Shown: in pieces, positions 9,541 to 19,610 of the stretch
Layout: every line of letters begins with the position of its first letter
How positions within the stretch are numbered: the stretch's first letter is position 1
Origin: Xenophilus aerolatus
Lineage (GTDB): Bacteria; Pseudomonadota; Gammaproteobacteria; Burkholderiales; Burkholderiaceae_C
Assembly (NCBI GenBank): GCA_030418545.1
Contig: QAIB01000005.1
Coordinates: forward strand, 186,001 to 250,000
Direction of reading: 5' to 3'
Length of the DNA: 64,000 bases
The notes under the pieces: model-generated
The model's database searches: none
What the model saw: only the letters and a program-made list of their open reading frames with translations
Told to the model about the DNA's origin: nothing
Translations under genes and position numbers: made by a program

Positions 9541-11886
9541 GTGAACTCGATCGCCGACAAGTTCAAGAAGCTGCTGCCCGCCCGCGATGACAGCGTGACC
9601 GTGCGGGTGGACAACACCGCTTCGCTGGTGCTCGACAACGCCGAGACCGTGCAGCCGCCCGAGGAGCGCACTGTCTACATCCCGCGCGGACCGGCGCCTG
9701 CTGCCGAGCCTGCCGCCAGTGCCTTCGAGGTGCCTCCGGATTTCGTGCCCAGCCGCCATGTCGACGAGCCCGTCGAGGCGCCGCCGATGGAGCCCCTGGC
9801 CGCCGCCGCGGCACCGGTTGCCGCCGAGCCGGCCCCCGTCGACAAGCGCGCCACGCCGGCTCGCCAGCAGCGCCTGCTGGCCGTGCTGCTGGCAGTGACC
9901 GTGCTGCTGCTCCTGCTGGTCGCCGGTTCCGCCATCCTGCGGTCCGAGCGCCTCGCTCAGCAGGTGGCCGCCACCGGCCAGTCGCTGATGCAGTCGCAGC
10001 GCCTGGCCAAGTCGATCTCGCAGGCGCTGGTGGGCAGCGCGCCGGCCTTCGACGAAGTCAAGGACAGCGCGGACGACCTCTCGCGCCGGGTCAACGGCCT
10101 GGCCAACGGCGACGAGGCCCTGCAGCTCGAACGCGTGGGCACGCAGTACGACGCCGAACTGGAGAAGATCCAGCCGCTGGTCAAGCGCGCGGACGCCAGC
10201 GCCAAGGTCGTGCTGGCGCAGAAGCAGATCCTGACGCAGGTGGGCACGGCGCTGCGCACCATCAACCGCCAGTCGTCCGAGCTGCTGGAAATGACCGAGA
10301 CCATCGCGTCGCTCAAGATGCAGCAGAACGCCTCGGTGCCTGAAATCTCGGCGGCCGGCCAGCTCGTGATGCTGACGCAGCGCATCGGCAAGTCGGCCAA
10401 CGAATTCCTCACCGTGGAGGGCGTGAGCCCCGACGCCGTGTTCCTGCTGGGCAAGGACCTGAACAGCTTCCAGGAAATCGCCAAGGGCCTGCTCGACGGC
10501 AATGCGCAGCAACGCCTGCCCGGCACGCGCGACGCCCAGACCCGCGAGCAGCTCGACGCGATCCTCAAGACCTACGAACAGACCCGCACGCAGGCCGGCG
10601 CCATCCTGGGCAACCTGCAGGGCCTGGTGGCCGCGCGTGAAGCGCAGGCCACCATCCTGGCCGACAGCGAGCCGCTGCGCGTGTCGCTGGGCCAGCTTCA
10701 GACCCAGCTGTCCGAGCGCACCGGCCTCGGGGCCGGCACGCTGGCGCTGCTGGTGCTGCTGTCCGTCGCCGCGCTCGGCCTGGCCGCCGCCATCGGTCTC
10801 GTGCAGGTGCGCGAAGGCCGTGCCCGCGCCGCCGCTGCCGAACAGGAGCGACTCGAAGCCGAGCGCGCCAGCGAGGAGGCCAACCGCATCAACACCGCCA
10901 ACCAGGCCGCCATTCTTCGCCTGATGAACGAGCTGCAGACGGTGGCCGAAGGCGACCTGACCCACGAAGCGACGGTGACGGAAGACATCACCGGCGCCAT
11001 CGCCGACTCGGTGAACTACACGGTGGAAGAACTGCGCCTGCTGGTGGGCAACGTGCAGAACACGGCCACCCGCGTCGCCCACACCACTTCGCAGGTGGAA
11101 AGCACGTCGACCGAGCTGCTGGCCGCCTCGACCGAACAGCTGCGCGAGATCCGCGAAACCGGCCAGTCGGTGCTGACGATGGCCGAGCGCATCAACGGCG
11201 TGTCCTCCCAGGCGCAGGAATCGGCCTCGGTGGCGCGCCAGTCGCTGCAGGCCGCCGAGTCGGGCCTGCAGGCCGTGCAGAACGCCATCGGCGGCATGAA
11301 CTCCATCCGCGACCAGATCCAGGAAACCTCCAAGCGCATCAAGCGACTGGGCGAGTCCTCGCAGGAGATCGGCGAAATCACCGAACTGATCTCGGACATC
11401 ACGGAACAGACCAACGTGCTGGCACTGAACGCCGCCATCCAGGCCGCGTCCGCGGGTGAGGCCGGCCGCGGCTTCTCGGTGGTGGCGGAAGAAGTGCAGC
11501 GGCTGGCCGAACGCTCGGCAGACGCCACGCGCCAGATCTCGGCGCTGGTGAAGGCGATTCAGACCGACACGCAGGACGCGGTGGGCGCCATGGAGCGATC
11601 CACGCAGGGCGTGGTCGAAGGGGCCAAGCTGTCCGACAACGCCGGCACGGCGCTGTCCGAGATCGACCGCGTGTCGCGCCGCCTGGCCGACCTGATCGAG
11701 CAGATCTCGCAATCCGCATCGCGCGAGGCCGAGTCGGCCAACGTGGTGGCCGCCAACATCCAGCACATCTTCGCCGTGACCGAGCAGACCGGCGAGGGCA
11801 CGCGCGCCACCGCCAAGCAGGTGCGCGAGCTCTCGCACATGGCCGAGGAATTGCGCCAGTCCGTGTCGCGGTTCAAGATCGCCTAA
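9541..11886 (+). CDS. pilJ: Methyl-accepting chemotaxis protein PilJ
   Basis: Inner-membrane chemoreceptor of the Chp system, 781 residues from a GTG start; Pseudomonas PilJ is ~680. The extra length is an N-terminal Pro/Ala-rich cytoplasmic segment of ~105 residues. TM1 is at ~107-130 (LLAVLLAVTVLLLLLVAG), followed by a periplasmic PilJ-type four-helix sensor region, TM2 at ~400-425, a HAMP-like linker and the long coiled-coil signalling domain. The hairpin tip reads EQTNVLALNAAIQAASAGEA and continues GRGFSVVAEEVQRLAERS. No dedicated methyltransferase or methylesterase gene follows in this window. The GTG start sits just after a GAAGGACCGACC leader. Confidence 0.92.
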   Translation: MNSIADKFKKLLPARDDSVTVRVDNTASLVLDNAETVQPPEERTVYIPRGPAPAAEPAASAFEVPPDFVPSRHVDEPVEAPPMEPLAAAAAPVAAEPAPVDKRATPARQQRLLAVLLAVTVLLLLLVAGSAILRSERLAQQVAATGQSLMQSQRLAKSISQALVGSAPAFDEVKDSADDLSRRVNGLANGDEALQLERVGTQYDAELEKIQPLVKRADASAKVVLAQKQILTQVGTALRTINRQSSELLEMTETIASLKMQQNASVPEISAAGQLVMLTQRIGKSANEFLTVEGVSPDAVFLLGKDLNSFQEIAKGLLDGNAQQRLPGTRDAQTREQLDAILKTYEQTRTQAGAILGNLQGLVAAREAQATILADSEPLRVSLGQLQTQLSERTGLGAGTLALLVLLSVAALGLAAAIGLVQVREGRARAAAAEQERLEAERASEEANRINTANQAAILRLMNELQTVAEGDLTHEATVTEDITGAIADSVNYTVEELRLLVGNVQNTATRVAHTTSQVESTSTELLAASTEQLREIRETGQSVLTMAERINGVSSQAQESASVARQSLQAAESGLQAVQNAIGGMNSIRDQIQETSKRIKRLGESSQEIGEITELISDITEQTNVLALNAAIQAASAGEAGRGFSVVAEEVQRLAERSADATRQISALVKAIQTDTQDAVGAMERSTQGVVEGAKLSDNAGTALSEIDRVSRRLADLIEQISQSASREAESANVVAANIQHIFAVTEQTGEGTRATAKQVRELSHMAEELRQSVSRFKIA

Positions 11887-11907
11887 GAACGCCCGCCGAG
11901 TTCCAAC

Positions 11908-14900
11908 GTGTCGATCCGCCCCCCTGTCACCGCCCCGGTCGCGGGCAATGCGCCCGCCACGGAAGACCTCGGGCCGCTGGCCTGGGTCATCGGCGAGATC
12001 CAGAAATCGCTCGAAGGCGCGAGCAAGTCCCTGCGTCGCCATGCCCGCGAGCACGGCCAGGTGCCCGAGCTGGACACCGGCCTGCTGCGCATGGCGCGCC
12101 AGCAGCTGCACCAGGCCGTGGGGGCCCTGCAGCTGGTGGGCCACCCGGCGCCGGCCATGGTGCTGGGCGCGATGGAGTTCGCGGCGCAGAGCTTCATCAA
12201 CGACCCCTCGCGCTGCACCGAGGCCGCGGTGCAGAAGATCGACCAAGCGGGCTTCGCCATCACCGACTTCCTGCAGGCGGTGCTGGCGGGCAAGGCCGTG
12301 TCGCCGGTCGCGCTGTTCCCCCAGTACCGTGACGTGCTGGAGCTGGTGGGCAACGAGCGGGTGCACCCCGCGGACCTGTGGATCTACCCGTGGGTGTGGG
12401 CCGAGGTGCCGCGCCCGGGCGCCTACCGCACCATGGTCTACGACCCGGCGGTGCGCGCGCATCTCGACCGCGACGTGCTCAAGGTGGTCAAGAGCGGCGA
12501 CGACCAGGCGGCGCGCCGCCTGTGCGCGCTGTGCGTGGGCCTCGGGCTGGGCGTGCCGCAGCCCAAGGTGACCAGCTTCTGGATGCTGGCGGCCGGATTC
12601 TTCGAGGCGCTCGCGCTGTCGCTGCTGCCGCCCGACGTCTACGTGAAGCGCGCGGCGTCGCGCGTGCTGCTGCAATACACGACGCTCGCGCGGGGCGATC
12701 CCGCGGTGTCCGACCGCCTGGGTCAGGACCTGCTCTTCTTCTGCGCGCAGGCCGTGCCCACCCCGCGCGAGGAAGCGCCGCTGCTGCGCGCCGTGCGCGT
12801 GGCCTGGGGGGTTTCCAACCTCGAGCACGTGGACTACGCGACGCCGCAGTTCGGCCGCTTCGATCCCGTCGTGCTGGCGCAGGCGCGCAAGCGCATCGAG
12901 ACGGCCAAGGAAATGTGGTCGGCGCTGTCCGGCGGCGACATCACGCGCGTGCGGCAGGTGGCCGACACCTTCGCCCAGCTCGGCGAATCGCTCGGCAAGC
13001 TGCATCCGGCCAGCGGGCCGATGGTGCAGGCGCTCAACCACGCGGTCGACGCGTCGGTGCGCTCCGGCCGTCCGCCGTCGACCGAGCTCGCGATGGAAGT
13101 CGCCACCTCGGTGCTGTACCTGGAAGCGGCTTTCGAGGACCTCGACCCCCAGGACCGGCAGCTCACCGCGCGCACCGTCCAGCTTGCCGGCCGCATCGAA
13201 CGCGCCCGCGAAGGCGGCAAGTCGGAGCCGCTCGAGCCCTGGATGGAGGAGCTCTACCGCCGCGTGAGCGACCGCCAGACCATGGGCACCGTGGTCGACG
13301 AGCTGCGCGCGCACCTCTCCGAGCTCGAGAAATCGCTCGACCAGTTCTTCCGCCGGCCGAACGAAAAGGGCCTGCTGCGCACCGTGCCCGGCCAGCTGCT
13401 GCAGATGCGCGGCGTGTTCTCCGTGCTGGGCCTGGAGCAGGCGGCGCAGACCGTGCAGCGCATGCGCGAGAACGTCGATCACCTCACGGCCAACGACGGT
13501 GCCGACGAGAGCCGCGACTTCGATTCGCTGGGCAACAACCTCGGCGCGCTGGGCTTCCTGATTGACATGCTGGGCTACCAGCCCGCACTGGCCAAGCGCC
13601 TCTTCGTGTTCGATGCCGATGCCGGCGAGCTCAAGCCGCTGATGGGCCGGCAGGTCGACGACAGCACGCCGATCCACGGCCTCGGTGCCGATGGCGTGGC
13701 CGCGGCCTCGTCGGGGCCGGTCCCGCTCACCGACACCGTGCTCAGCGTCGAGGCGGTGGATGCCCAGATCGCCGCCAAGCTGGCGGCGCTCGCTGCGCCC
13801 GCGAAGTCCGCCAAGCCGGCGTCGCCGCTGGAAGAGTTCAGCCGCGCGGCCGACAGCTGGACGCGCAAGATCACTGGGCCGGCGCCGCTGGAGGCGCTGC
13901 CCGACACCGAGGTCACCGAGCTGGAGGAGGACGACCTCCAGAACATCTTCCTCGACGAGGCGCGCGAGGTGCTGCACAACGGCCTGGCGGCCGTGTCGGC
14001 GCTGGGCGTGCAGCCCGACGACGTGGGTGAGCTCACCGTGCTGCGCCGCGCCTTCCACACGCTCAAGGGCAGCTCGCGGATGGTCGGACTGATGGACTTC
14101 GGCGAAGCCGCCTGGTCCTTCGAGCAGGTGCTCAACACCTGGCTGGCCGACCAGCAGCCGGCCACGCCGGCGCTGCTCGCCGCCACCGGCAAGGCGCTGC
14201 GCGACTTCGCCCAGTGGGTCGAGGCGATCGCCGCCGGCGCGCCCCATTCATGGCAGGCCGGCCCCTTCCGCGCCGCGGCCGAGGCCGTGCGCGACGGCGA
14301 GGCGGCCCCTTCACCCGTGGCCGTGCCCGATGCGGCGGCCCTGGCGGTGGCGGCGCGGCAGATCGCCGCCGAGCCGCCCGCCGTGCCCGCGCTGCCCGAG
14401 CTGGATTTCGACCTCGAGCTGAGCCTGGCGCCCGCGCCGGCCGAACCCACCGTGGCGCCGGAAGCGGTCGAGGTCGATGCGCCGCTGCACGGCGACGACT
14501 TCGCCAGCACCGACATCCTGCCCAAGTTCATGGACGAGGGCGAGGCCGCGCCGCTGCCAAAGGTGCTTGATGGTGGCGACGCGATCGACTTCTTCGCCGT
14601 CAACGACGCCCCGAAGCCGGCCGCACCGGCCGAGACCGGGTTGGCGCCGCTGGACTTCGCGCTGCCGGCCGACTGGAAAGCCGATCCGTCGCACGACGAG
14701 GCTTCCGCCGAGGCCGCGCTGGCGGCCTTCGAGCTGGACGCGCCCGCGGCGAGGTCCGAGCCCGAGTCCGAGCCCGTCGCGACCGAAGGCGAGGCCGCGC
14801 AGCCTGTCGAGGCGCAAAGCGCGGAGGCACCGGCATCGATCCCCGAGACGCGCGACGACGCCTTGGATGTCTCGCTGCCAGCCGTCGACGCGCCTTCGGT

Positions 14901-17900
14901 GCAGGTCGAGGACGAAGCGGTGGCCGAGCCGTCCGCGATCGACGCGCAGCCGGAGGTGGTGCCCGACGTGTTGCAGGCGCCCGCCGAGGCCGCACGGCAA
15001 CCCGAAGCGCTGCCGGAAGCCGTCCCGACCGTCACCCCCTTGAGTCCCGTCAGCGCCGAGGACCAGGTCAAGGTCATCGGTCCGCTGCGCATCGGCCTGG
15101 CGCTCTACAACGTCTACCTCAACGAGGCGGACGAATGGTCGCGCCAGCTCGCGAACGATGTCGGCGAATGGGCGCTGCAGCCGCACGAGCGCATCCCCGA
15201 CGCCACGATCGGCCTGGCCCATTCGCTGGCCGGCAGCTCGGCCACGGTGGGCTTCCATGGGCTGTCGGGCATGGCACGGCTGCTCGAAGCCGCCATGCAG
15301 CACCTGCACAACCTCGGGCCGGGCACCGCCGCCCAGGGCGCGGCGCTGGTGAGCGCCGCCGACGAGCTGCGCCGCCTGCTGCATCAATTCGCGGCCGGCT
15401 TCCTGAAGGAGCCGAGCGCCGAGGTCCTCGAGTCGCTGCGTGCGCTCGCATCGGCGCAGCCCCAGCCGCCTGTCCTCGCGGTGCCCGAGCCGGTCCGCGC
15501 CGCGGAGCCGCCCGTGGCCTCCGCCGGCGACGTGGTCCTGGAGGATTCCGAGGACGCGATCGACCTCTCCGATGCGGTCGACCCCGACCTCTTCCCCGTG
15601 TTCGAGGAAGAAGCCGCGGAACTGCTGCCCCAGCTGGGAGGCGCGCTGCGCGCCTGGGCCCAGCGGCCGGAGGACGCCGCCCAGCGCACCTCGGCGCTGC
15701 GCACGCTGCACACGCTCAAGGGCAGTGCGCGCCTGGCCGGCGCCATGCGTCTGGGCGAACGCGCGCACCGCATGGAGTCGGCCATCGAGGCGATCGCCGT
15801 CGACGCCGCAGAGCGCCCCGCCATCGAAGCGCTGATCGGTCGCTTCGACACGATGCAGGCGACCTTCGATGCGCTGCGCGCGGCCGACAGCGCCGGTCAG
15901 GCCGAGCTGGCGCAGCGCGCCGCCGCCGCGGTGGCGGCCGCGCCCGCGGCGCCTGCCGTCGTCGTCGACGCCGTGGTGCCTGCTGCCAGACCCGCAGGGC
16001 CGGCCGCCGACGCGACCACCGAAACGGCCCCCGACATCGCGCCGGAAGCTGCGGCCGACGCACCGACGGCGCCGCTTGCACGGCCCGCGCCGCTGGTGTT
16101 GAGCCAGGCGCGCGCCGGTTCGGGCCAGACGGTGCGCATCCGCACCCACCTGCTCGACCGCCTCGTGGCGCAGGCCGGCGAGGTGATCATCACGCGTTCG
16201 CGGCTCGAGGCCGAGATTGGCCAGCTGCGCAGCTCGCTGGTGGACCTCACGGGCAACCTGGACCGCCTGCGGCAGCAGCTGCGCGACATCGAGGTGCAGG
16301 CCGAAAGCCAGATGCAGTCGCGCCTGGCCCAGGCCAAGGACACGCAGCAGAGCTTCGACCCCCTGGAGTTCGACCGCTTCACCCGCGTGCAGGAACTCAC
16401 CCGCATGATGGCCGAGTCGGTGAACGACGTGGCCACCGTGCAGCGCACCTTGCAGAAGACGGTGCAGGCGACGGAAGACGACCTGTCCGCGCAGGCACGC
16501 CAGACGCGTGAACTGCAGCGCGGCCTCCTGCGCACGCGCATGGTGGAGTTCGAGGGCATCTCCGAGCGCCTGTACCGCGTGGTGCGCCAGGCCTCGAAGG
16601 ACACCGGCAAGCAGGTGCGCCTGGACATCACCGGCGGCACGATCGAGATGGACCGCGGCGTGCTCGACCGCATGACGCCCGCCTTCGAGCACCTGCTGCG
16701 CAACTGCGTGGCCCACGGCATCGAGGACGCCGCCGAGCGCGAGCGCGCCGGCAAGGAGCCGGCCGGCCTGATCACCATCGACCTGCGGCACGAAGGCAAC
16801 GACGTGTCGGTGAGCTTCCGCGACGACGGCGCAGGCCTGCAGCGCGACCGCATCCTCCAGCGCGCCCGTGCCCTGGGGCTGGTCGAGGCGGGCCAGACGC
16901 TCTCGGACGAGGAAACCGCCGAGCTCATCTTCAAGCCCGGCTTCTCGACCGCCGCGCAGGTCTCCGAACTCGCGGGTCGCGGCATCGGCATGGACGTGGT
17001 GCGCTCCGAGGTGGCGGCGCTCGGCGGCCGCATCGAGACCCACAGCGCGCCCGGTCAGGGCACCGAGTTCCGCCTGGTGCTGCCGCTGACCACAGCGGTG
17101 ACCCACGTGGTGATGCTGCGCGCCGGCGAGACCTCCATCGGCGTGCCGTCGAACCTGGTCGAACTGGTGCAGCGCACCTCGGCCGCCGAGCTGGAGAAGG
17201 CCTACCTCGAGCAGCACCACGCCTTCGGCGGCGAGCAGGTGCCCTTCTACTGGGCCGGGGCGCTGCTGCAGGCCTCCTCGCGCAGCACCCGCGCGCCGGG
17301 CAGGACCAACACCGTCGTCGTGGTGCGAAGCGCGGCGCAGCGCGTGGCCTTGCACGTGGACGAAGTGCTGGGCAACCAGGAAGTCGTGGTCAAGAACCTC
17401 GGCCCGCAGCTGGCCCGCGTGCCGGGCATGGCCGGCATCTCGGTGCTGGCCTCCGGCGCGGTGGCTCTGATCTACAACCCGGTGGCGCTGGCCGCGTTGC
17501 ATGGCGCGCAGGCGCTGCAGATGCAGGCGGCGGGCGGCGCGGCGGCCTCGGCACCGGCGACTGCGGCAGGCGCACCGGCCGAGCCGGCGCAGGCCGCCGT
17601 GGCCGCGCCTTCGCAGATCCCGCTGGTGCTGGTGGTCGACGACTCGATCACCGTGCGCCGCGTCACGCAGCGCCTGCTGCAGCGCGAGGGCTACCGCGTC
17701 GCGCTGGCCGCCGATGGCCTGCAGGCGCTGGAACGGCTGCAGCAGGAGCGCCCGGCGGTCGTGCTGTCCGACATCGAGATGCCGCGCATGGACGGCTTCG
17801 ACCTGGCGCGCAACATCCGCGCCGATGCCTCGCTGGAAGGCCTGCCGATCGTGATGATCACCTCGCGCATCGCCGAGAAGCATCGCGAGCATGCCAAGCA

Positions 17901-18000
17901 GCTGGGCGTGGACCACTACCTGGGCAAGCCCTACTCCGAAGAGGAACTGCTGCGCCTGGTGCGGCAGTTCACGGCCACCGAGGCGGCGCTCGAAGCCTGA
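11908..18000 (+). CDS. chpA: Hybrid CheA-type histidine kinase ChpA/PilL
   Basis: A 2030-residue multidomain kinase from a GTG start, core of the twitching/Chp system. The N-terminal ~560 residues are helical with no phospho-histidine visible. Three Hpt-like segments follow: His in HTLKGSSRMVG at ~717, AHSLAGSSAT at ~1104 and HTLKGSARLAG at ~1268. They are separated by Ala/Pro/Glu-rich linkers (~800-1045 and ~1330-1390). The dimerisation region is ~1410-1560, the HATPase core has HLLRNCVAHG (~1595), DDGAG and GRGIGMDVV, then a CheW domain, and the C-terminal receiver is ~1905-2025 with phospho-acceptor Asp near 1955 (LSDIEMPRMDG) and LGKPY. Pseudomonas ChpA is longer (~2470, eight Xpt sites). 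A strong hairpin terminator follows the stop. Confidence 0.92.
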   Translation: MSIRPPVTAPVAGNAPATEDLGPLAWVIGEIQKSLEGASKSLRRHAREHGQVPELDTGLLRMARQQLHQAVGALQLVGHPAPAMVLGAMEFAAQSFINDPSRCTEAAVQKIDQAGFAITDFLQAVLAGKAVSPVALFPQYRDVLELVGNERVHPADLWIYPWVWAEVPRPGAYRTMVYDPAVRAHLDRDVLKVVKSGDDQAARRLCALCVGLGLGVPQPKVTSFWMLAAGFFEALALSLLPPDVYVKRAASRVLLQYTTLARGDPAVSDRLGQDLLFFCAQAVPTPREEAPLLRAVRVAWGVSNLEHVDYATPQFGRFDPVVLAQARKRIETAKEMWSALSGGDITRVRQVADTFAQLGESLGKLHPASGPMVQALNHAVDASVRSGRPPSTELAMEVATSVLYLEAAFEDLDPQDRQLTARTVQLAGRIERAREGGKSEPLEPWMEELYRRVSDRQTMGTVVDELRAHLSELEKSLDQFFRRPNEKGLLRTVPGQLLQMRGVFSVLGLEQAAQTVQRMRENVDHLTANDGADESRDFDSLGNNLGALGFLIDMLGYQPALAKRLFVFDADAGELKPLMGRQVDDSTPIHGLGADGVAAASSGPVPLTDTVLSVEAVDAQIAAKLAALAAPAKSAKPASPLEEFSRAADSWTRKITGPAPLEALPDTEVTELEEDDLQNIFLDEAREVLHNGLAAVSALGVQPDDVGELTVLRRAFHTLKGSSRMVGLMDFGEAAWSFEQVLNTWLADQQPATPALLAATGKALRDFAQWVEAIAAGAPHSWQAGPFRAAAEAVRDGEAAPSPVAVPDAAALAVAARQIAAEPPAVPALPELDFDLELSLAPAPAEPTVAPEAVEVDAPLHGDDFASTDILPKFMDEGEAAPLPKVLDGGDAIDFFAVNDAPKPAAPAETGLAPLDFALPADWKADPSHDEASAEAALAAFELDAPAARSEPESEPVATEGEAAQPVEAQSAEAPASIPETRDDALDVSLPAVDAPSVQVEDEAVAEPSAIDAQPEVVPDVLQAPAEAARQPEALPEAVPTVTPLSPVSAEDQVKVIGPLRIGLALYNVYLNEADEWSRQLANDVGEWALQPHERIPDATIGLAHSLAGSSATVGFHGLSGMARLLEAAMQHLHNLGPGTAAQGAALVSAADELRRLLHQFAAGFLKEPSAEVLESLRALASAQPQPPVLAVPEPVRAAEPPVASAGDVVLEDSEDAIDLSDAVDPDLFPVFEEEAAELLPQLGGALRAWAQRPEDAAQRTSALRTLHTLKGSARLAGAMRLGERAHRMESAIEAIAVDAAERPAIEALIGRFDTMQATFDALRAADSAGQAELAQRAAAAVAAAPAAPAVVVDAVVPAARPAGPAADATTETAPDIAPEAAADAPTAPLARPAPLVLSQARAGSGQTVRIRTHLLDRLVAQAGEVIITRSRLEAEIGQLRSSLVDLTGNLDRLRQQLRDIEVQAESQMQSRLAQAKDTQQSFDPLEFDRFTRVQELTRMMAESVNDVATVQRTLQKTVQATEDDLSAQARQTRELQRGLLRTRMVEFEGISERLYRVVRQASKDTGKQVRLDITGGTIEMDRGVLDRMTPAFEHLLRNCVAHGIEDAAERERAGKEPAGLITIDLRHEGNDVSVSFRDDGAGLQRDRILQRARALGLVEAGQTLSDEETAELIFKPGFSTAAQVSELAGRGIGMDVVRSEVAALGGRIETHSAPGQGTEFRLVLPLTTAVTHVVMLRAGETSIGVPSNLVELVQRTSAAELEKAYLEQHHAFGGEQVPFYWAGALLQASSRSTRAPGRTNTVVVVRSAAQRVALHVDEVLGNQEVVVKNLGPQLARVPGMAGISVLASGAVALIYNPVALAALHGAQALQMQAAGGAAASAPATAAGAPAEPAQAAVAAPSQIPLVLVVDDSITVRRVTQRLLQREGYRVALAADGLQALERLQQERPAVVLSDIEMPRMDGFDLARNIRADASLEGLPIVMITSRIAEKHREHAKQLGVDHYLGKPYSEEELLRLVRQFTATEAALEA

Positions 18001-18011
18001 TCGGAGATCCG

Positions 18012-18068
18012 AGCCAAATCGGCTGCCAGCGCCCGCAGGGCGGGCGCTGGCAGCTACGTTTTTTGTAG
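18012..18068 (+). terminator. Family B palindrome, copy 2: terminator of the pil operon
   Basis: Perfect 12-base stem GCCAGCGCCCGC (18025-18036), loop AGG, GCGGGCGCTGGC (18040-18051), then AGCTACG and six T. This reads as an intrinsic terminator for chpA. The same DNA encodes the last codons and stop of the convergent photolyase gene. Confidence 0.75.
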
Positions 18069-19610
18069 CGCCTTGCGCGCTGCCGGCTTGCCGGCCTGCG
18101 CGGCGCTGCGCACCACCGCATAGCGCTGCAGGGTGCGCTCCCGCGCCTCGGCATGGTCCACCACCGGCTTGGGGTAGCTCTCGCCCAGCGTCACGCCCGC
18201 GGCCTCCAGTTCAAGCGGCGCAGCCAGCCACGGCGCGTGGATCAGCTTGTCGGGCAGCTTCGCCAGCTCGGGCACGTAGCGGCGGATGAACTTGCCCTCG
18301 GGGTCGAAGCGCTCGCTCTGCGTCACCGGGTTGAAGATGCGGAAGTAGGGCTGCGCGTCGCAGCCGCTCGAGCTGGCCCACTGCCAGCCACCGTTGTTGG
18401 ACGAGAACTCGAAGTCGTTCAGGTGGTTGGCGAAGTAGGCCTCTCCGCGCCGCCAGTCCAGCCCCAGGTCCTTGCACAGGAAGCTCGCGGCCACCATGCG
18501 CAGCCGGTTGTGCATGTAGCCCGTCTCGTTGATCTGCCGCATCGCGGCGTCGACCAGCGGGTAGCCGGTGCGCCCGGCGCACCAGGCGGCGAACAGGCCG
18601 TCGGCATGCTTGCCGTGGTGCCAGGCGATGCGGTCGTATTCGGGCCGGAAGCTCTTGCCCTCGGCCACGTCCGGCCGATGCGCGAGCACCTGGAAGTAGA
18701 AGTCGCGCCAGATCAGCTCGGCGAGCCAGGTGGCCGCGCCCTGGTTGCCGCCGAGTGCGAGGCGGTGGGCCGTGCCCGCCAGTTCGCGGATCGACAGCGT
18801 GCCGAAGCGCAGGTGCACACCGAGGTAGCTGGGGCCGCGCACGGCCGGGTAGTCTCGGGCGACGTGGTAGCGGTCGATGCGCTCGAAGAAGCCCTCGAAC
18901 AGCCTGGCGCCGCCCTCGGTGCCGGGCGGCAGTTCGAGCTCGCCGAGATTGGTGGGCGCGAAGCCCAGCGCCTCCAGCGACGGCACCGCGGCACGGTGGC
19001 TTTCCGGCGTCGGCGCCAGCGCGTCGGCGTGACGGTCGATGGGGTAGGCGCGCAGGTAGAAATCGTCGAGCTTGGCGAGCCAGGCGCGCTTGTAGGGCGT
19101 GAACACCGTGTAGGGCGCGCCGGCCTGCGTCATGACCTCGTCGCGGTCGAAGATGGCCTGGTCTTTGAAGGTCTGGAAGCTCACGCCGGCATTGGCCAGG
19201 CCGCCGAAGACCTGGGCGTCGCGCGCGAGCGCGGCCGGCTCGTCGTCGCGATTGGCGAACACCGCCTGCACGTCCAGCGCGTGGGCCAGTGCGGGAATCT
19301 CGTCCTCGGCCCGGCCGTGGCGCACGATCAGGCCGCCGCCCATCGCCTCGAGCTTGGCGCCCAGGGCCAGCACCGATTCGCGGATGAACTCCACGCGGCG
19401 GTCGGCGCGCAGGCCGTCGTCGCGTGGCTGGGCGTCCTGGCCGGGCAGCGGATCGAGGATGGCGGTGTCGAACACGAACACGCACAGCACCTGCCGACAG
19501 CTGCGCAGCGCGTGGTAGAGCGCCGCGTTGTCGTACGCCCGCAGGTCGCGGCGAAACCAGATGAGGCCCTTGGGGTAGGTCTTGTCGACGGCCAGTAAAA
19601 TCGGCGGCAT
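18054..19610 (-). CDS. phrB: Deoxyribodipyrimidine photolyase (class I CPD type)
   Basis: Light-driven repair of cyclobutane pyrimidine dimers using FAD and an antenna cofactor. With the ATG at 19610 it is 518 residues. The N-terminal alpha/beta antenna domain starts GLIWFRRDLRAYDN; the C-terminal helical FAD domain carries WRDFYFQV, YPLVDAAMRQINETGYMHNR, DWRRGEAYFANHLNDFE and QWASSSGCDAQPYFRIFNP, including the Trp/Asn/Arg contacts typical of CPD photolyases. The start codon overlaps that of the divergent yqgE gene (CATG), leaving no intergenic DNA. The last four residues and the stop lie inside a family B repeat. A start further upstream would run into yqgE. Confidence 0.93.
   Translation of the reverse strand: MPPILLAVDKTYPKGLIWFRRDLRAYDNAALYHALRSCRQVLCVFVFDTAILDPLPGQDAQPRDDGLRADRRVEFIRESVLALGAKLEAMGGGLIVRHGRAEDEIPALAHALDVQAVFANRDDEPAALARDAQVFGGLANAGVSFQTFKDQAIFDRDEVMTQAGAPYTVFTPYKRAWLAKLDDFYLRAYPIDRHADALAPTPESHRAAVPSLEALGFAPTNLGELELPPGTEGGARLFEGFFERIDRYHVARDYPAVRGPSYLGVHLRFGTLSIRELAGTAHRLALGGNQGAATWLAELIWRDFYFQVLAHRPDVAEGKSFRPEYDRIAWHHGKHADGLFAAWCAGRTGYPLVDAAMRQINETGYMHNRLRMVAASFLCKDLGLDWRRGEAYFANHLNDFEFSSNNGGWQWASSSGCDAQPYFRIFNPVTQSERFDPEGKFIRRYVPELAKLPDKLIHAPWLAAPLELEAAGVTLGESYPKPVVDHAEARERTLQRYAVVRSAAQAGKPAARKALQKT

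Noticed and set aside
9277-14247. Very long open frame (over 1600 codons) antisense to pilJ and chpA
   Set aside because: Shadow of codon bias in GC-rich genes: composition is His/Arg/Gly/Leu repetitive, with no recognisable domain, while the sense strand encodes clear PilJ/ChpA domains.
14311-17916. 1201-codon antisense frame in chpA
   Set aside because: Same GC-shadow effect; low-complexity product.
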